From: an uncultured Rhodospirillaceae bacterium
GTDB lineage: Bacteria > Pseudomonadota > Alphaproteobacteria > Thalassobaculales > Thalassobaculaceae
Length of the DNA: 7,729 bases
Assembly: GCA_937891725.1 (NCBI GenBank)
Contig: CALAHL010000079.1
Coordinates: forward strand, 1-7,729
Reading direction: 5' to 3'
Below are positions 5,644 through 7,729 of the stretch, one piece after another. Position 1 is the stretch's first letter. Each line of letters starts with the position of its first letter. The position numbers and the translations under genes are program-made. Below the pieces are notes generated by a model that saw only the letters and a list, made by a program, of their open reading frames with translations, was not told the origin of the DNA and made no database searches.

Positions 5644-6402
5644 ATGCTCAACCGCCGCCATTTCCTCAGAGCCGCACTTGCGAGTGGTTTGGTCCCTGCG
5701 ATCGGTGGAGCAGCCCGAGCCGCCAAACCCGCCGGGCATCCGGTGGTGGTCGAGCTGTTCACCAGCCAGGGCTGCAGCTCCTGCCCGCCCGCCGATGCGT
5801 TTCTGGGGGAGCTGAGCGGACGCGTCGATGTGATCACCCTCGGCTATCACGTGGACTACTGGGATTATATCGGCTGGCCCGATCCGTTCGCCGACCCGCT
5901 GTTCACCAGCCGACAGCGGCTCTACGCCTCGGCACTCGGCAACCGCACGATCTACACCCCACAGATGGTGCTCGACGGAACTCTCGATCAAGTCGGCTCC
6001 CGCCGCTTCGAGGTCGAAGCGGCGATCGACCGATTGCTCACGGCGAACCCCGCAGACCGGATCTCGGTGCCGATCACCCTCTCCCGCCTCTCGGACGGCA
6101 GCATCGGCGCAGCCCTGCCGACCGCCGATGTCCCAGCGGGTTCGACCGTGCTGATGGCGGCCTCGACCTCCCGACACGTGACCGAGATCAGGCGCGGCGA
6201 GAATGCCGGCTGGACCCTGACGAACTACGACGTGGTCCGGCGACTGGCCAAAGTCGGCGACTACTCCGGGCGCGCGGTCGATTGGGCCATTGCACCCGAG
6301 AGCTTCCCGAAAGGCACGGACCGCCTTGCCGTCTGGCTGCAGGCGGCCGGGAATGGCCCCATTATGGGCGCCGCCAAGCTGGATCTGCCGGTCGTCGGCT
6401 GA
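5644..6402 (+). CDS. DUF1223 thioredoxin-like protein with Tat signal peptide
   Basis: Exported protein of a thioredoxin-fold family whose function is not established. The 252-residue product begins MLNRRHFLRAALASGL, a twin-arginine signal (RRHFLRA, residues 4-10) with a hydrophobic core and an A-R-A cleavage-like site near residues 25-27. The mature part opens with VVVELFTSQGCSSCPPADAF (34-53), carrying the CxxC pair Cys44/Cys47. Then come YHVDYWDYIGWPDPFADP (68-85), YTPQMVLDG (104-112) with a Thr-Pro that matches the thioredoxin cis-Pro region, and RRGENAGWTLTNYDVVRRL (183-201). All are hallmarks of DUF1223. Tat export implies folding before transport, which is notable for a CxxC protein. 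It is separated from the upstream gene by 83 bases with two stem-loops and has its own strong ribosome site, so it may start a new transcript with the phzF-like gene 43 bases downstream. Confidence 0.92.
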   Translation: MLNRRHFLRAALASGLVPAIGGAARAAKPAGHPVVVELFTSQGCSSCPPADAFLGELSGRVDVITLGYHVDYWDYIGWPDPFADPLFTSRQRLYASALGNRTIYTPQMVLDGTLDQVGSRRFEVEAAIDRLLTANPADRISVPITLSRLSDGSIGAALPTADVPAGSTVLMAASTSRHVTEIRRGENAGWTLTNYDVVRRLAKVGDYSGRAVDWAIAPESFPKGTDRLAVWLQAAGNGPIMGAAKLDLPVVG

Positions 6403-6409
6403 CACTCTC

Positions 6410-6442
6410 ACGGGACCATTCCACCAGCCTGTCGGATCCCGT
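6410..6442 (+). promoter_or_regulatory. Weak long-range inverted repeat in the phzF-like leader
   Basis: ACGGGA (6410-6415) and TCCCGT (6437-6442) are complementary across a 21-base interval in the 43-base gap before the phzF-like ATG. If formed in RNA, the stem would sit just before the start codon. Six base pairs with a long loop is weak, and chance is likely. Confidence 0.12.
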
Positions 6443-6445
6443 CCC

Positions 6446-7348
6446 ATGAGCTTGAGCTTCCAGACCGTCGATGTGTTCACCGATACCGCATTCGGCGGCA
6501 ATCCGCTTGCCGTGGTCTTCGGTGGCGAAGACCTGTCCGATGACCGGATGTTCGCGATCGCGCGCGAGTTCAACTATTCGGAAACCACCTTCGTGCTGCC
6601 GCCGAAGGATCCGGGTCATACCGCGCATGTCCGCATCTTCACGACGGCGGGCGAGGTTCCGTTCGCCGGCCATCCGAATGTCGGCACCGCGACCGTGATC
6701 GCCTGGCGCGGGGAACTGTTCGGAAAGCCTGTCCGCGATCACGTGACGTTCGAGGAAGCCGCCGGATTGGTGCCGATCGCCATCCTGATCGAGGAGGGCG
6801 AAACGGTTGGCGCGACCCTTACGGCCCCGAAGCCCTACTCGACGGCGGGAGCGGTGGATGTGACCGAGGTGGCGGCCTGTATCGGCCTGCGCCCCGAGGA
6901 TATCCGGACCGACAACCACCCGCCGCTGATCGGGTCGGTCGGCCTGCCGTTCGTGCTGGCCGAACTGACGGGCCGCGCCGCACTCGAGAAGACCCGGGCG
7001 GTCCGGCCCGCGTTCGAGACTTCTCCGGCAATCGCACCCACCGGCGCCATCCATTGCTATGTGCGGACGGAGACGGGCGACGAGGTCGATCTCCGCAGCC
7101 GCATGTTCGCCCCGGCCCATGGCGCCGACGAGGACCCCGCGACCGGAAGCGCGAACTGCGCGCTGATCGGACAACTGGCCGCCATAGAACCGTGCAGCGG
7201 CACCTTGCGGAAACGTATCGCCCAGGGCGTCGAGATGGGCCGCCCAAGCCTGCTTCTGGCCGAAGCCGACCACGACAACGGACAGGTCCCGACCGTCCGG
7301 ATCGGCGGTCGCTGCGTGGCGATGATGCGGGGAGAAATTCTGGTTTAA
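6446..7348 (+). CDS. PhzF family isomerase/epimerase-like protein
   Basis: Cytosolic protein of the PhzF/diaminopimelate-epimerase fold. PhzF itself isomerises dihydro-3-hydroxyanthranilate in phenazine synthesis, but most bacterial homologues occur outside phenazine clusters and have unknown substrates. The 300-residue length is normal. Visible landmarks: VDVFTDTAFGGNPLAVV (8-24); EFNYSETTFVLPP (41-53), with Glu46 at the catalytic acid position; RIFTTAGEVPFAGHPNVGTA (63-82), with His76; GLPFVLAEL (166-174); and HGADEDPATGSANCALIGQL (225-244), with Asp230 and the anion-binding TGSA loop. The two pseudo-symmetric halves of the fold are represented. The ATG at 6446 gives the family N-terminus; GGA about eight bases upstream is a modest ribosome site. 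No other phenazine genes are present, so a phenazine role is not supported. Its stop overlaps that of the converging gene. Confidence 0.93.
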   Translation: MSLSFQTVDVFTDTAFGGNPLAVVFGGEDLSDDRMFAIAREFNYSETTFVLPPKDPGHTAHVRIFTTAGEVPFAGHPNVGTATVIAWRGELFGKPVRDHVTFEEAAGLVPIAILIEEGETVGATLTAPKPYSTAGAVDVTEVAACIGLRPEDIRTDNHPPLIGSVGLPFVLAELTGRAALEKTRAVRPAFETSPAIAPTGAIHCYVRTETGDEVDLRSRMFAPAHGADEDPATGSANCALIGQLAAIEPCSGTLRKRIAQGVEMGRPSLLLAEADHDNGQVPTVRIGGRCVAMMRGEILV

Positions 7349-7729
7349 CGCGCCACCGGCACCGCCACCTCGTTGCGGCGCAGCCAGGGAATCGAGAACG
7401 GCGGGTCGTAGAACATCTCGACCGGTGCGCCGGTCGCATGCCAGCCAGAGCGTTCGACCACAACCGCCAGCTTGCGCTTCTGCTCCCTGAGAATGGTTTC
7501 GTTCCAGAACCCGGAGAACTGCAGGACCGCAAGCTCGCTCGCCGGCAGGACCTCGAGGGTCACCCTCGGGTCGGTCGGCACGGGGGCGGTCTCGGCGGTG
7601 TATTTGGCCGGGAAGAAGAACCGCATGCGGAACGCGCCGCCCGAGCGATCGGTTTCCACCGGCACCGTCATGTCGATCTTCTCGCCATCCTGCGTCGATT
7701 GGACGGGCACGGTCATCGCGAACTTCTCC
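7345..7729 (-). CDS. SOUL heme-binding family protein (C-terminal part, runs off right edge)
   Basis: C-terminal 127 residues of a SOUL/HBP-type protein; eukaryotic relatives bind heme, while the bacterial role is not established. The minus-strand frame is open to the window edge and reads EKFAMTVPVQ at the break, so the ATG at 7716 is internal, not the start. Family features are the repeated MTVPV strand motif (AMTVPVQ and, about 15 residues on, DMTVPVE), followed by FRMRFFFPAKY, the FSGFWNE turn, and the ending FYDPPFSIPWLRRNEVAVPV. Family members are commonly about 190-210 residues, so roughly a third is missing on the right, including any signal peptide. The TAA stop (7347-7345) shares bases with the TAA of the converging phzF-like gene. 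Confidence 0.9.
   Translation of the reverse strand, partial: EKFAMTVPVQSTQDGEKIDMTVPVETDRSGGAFRMRFFFPAKYTAETAPVPTDPRVTLEVLPASELAVLQFSGFWNETILREQKRKLAVVVERSGWHATGAPVEMFYDPPFSIPWLRRNEVAVPVAR

Noticed and set aside
6446..7348. Phenazine biosynthesis cluster
   Set aside because: Only a PhzF-family gene is present. This family is widespread outside phenazine producers and no partner genes are in the window.
1..7729. Mobile element, CRISPR array, toxin-antitoxin or other defence system
   Set aside because: I saw no transposase, integrase, direct-repeat array or paired small genes. The HNH protein is membrane-associated and lacks restriction or defence partners.

Overview
The window is GC-rich, densely coded DNA, and its proteins resemble those of a free-living, flagellated alphaproteobacterium, probably of Rhodospirillales type. 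Evidence for this is an alphaproteobacterial-style FliG (EYPQ in place of the enterobacterial EHPQ), Tat-type signal peptides on two exported proteins, and typical families such as an AEC transporter, a MalY/PatB lyase, DUF1223 and SOUL. The assignment rests on recognised protein families only and stops short of genus. There are no tRNAs, rRNAs, insertion sequences, CRISPR arrays or prophage genes, and no stretch over 300 bases lacks a gene.

Layout. On the minus strand at the left edge lies the 5' part of fliG (145 residues, running off the window). Upstream of it on the same strand is a DUF547 protein with a Tat/lipoprotein-type signal. A short divergent gap (about 1371-1458) separates this from six plus-strand genes: an AEC-family permease (GTG start at 1459), an HNH endonuclease-like protein with an N-terminal membrane segment (2 bases after the permease stop), a MalY/PatB-type C-S lyase, a D-cysteine desulfhydrase/L-cysteate sulfo-lyase-type enzyme, a Tat-exported DUF1223 thioredoxin-like protein, and a PhzF-family protein. 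A SOUL heme-binding-family gene converges from the right edge on the minus strand; its stop codon overlaps the phzF-like stop through a shared TTAA.

How the genes may work together. The two pyridoxal-phosphate enzymes have different folds (type I and type II) but belong to families that cleave C-S or related bonds in sulfur amino acids, and a predicted organic-anion/amino-acid permease lies upstream. A sulfur-amino-acid breakdown or detoxification module is possible, but gaps of 91 and 130 bases between these genes argue against one tight operon. The other genes look like independent housekeeping or accessory functions. I see no clear sign of a new defence or mobile system. The most useful leads are residue-level: a DUF547 protein lacking the cysteine before the usual Pro, a fold-type-II enzyme with VQSNF instead of VQSNH, a membrane-anchored HNH nuclease, and a CxxC thioredoxin-like protein carrying a Tat signal.
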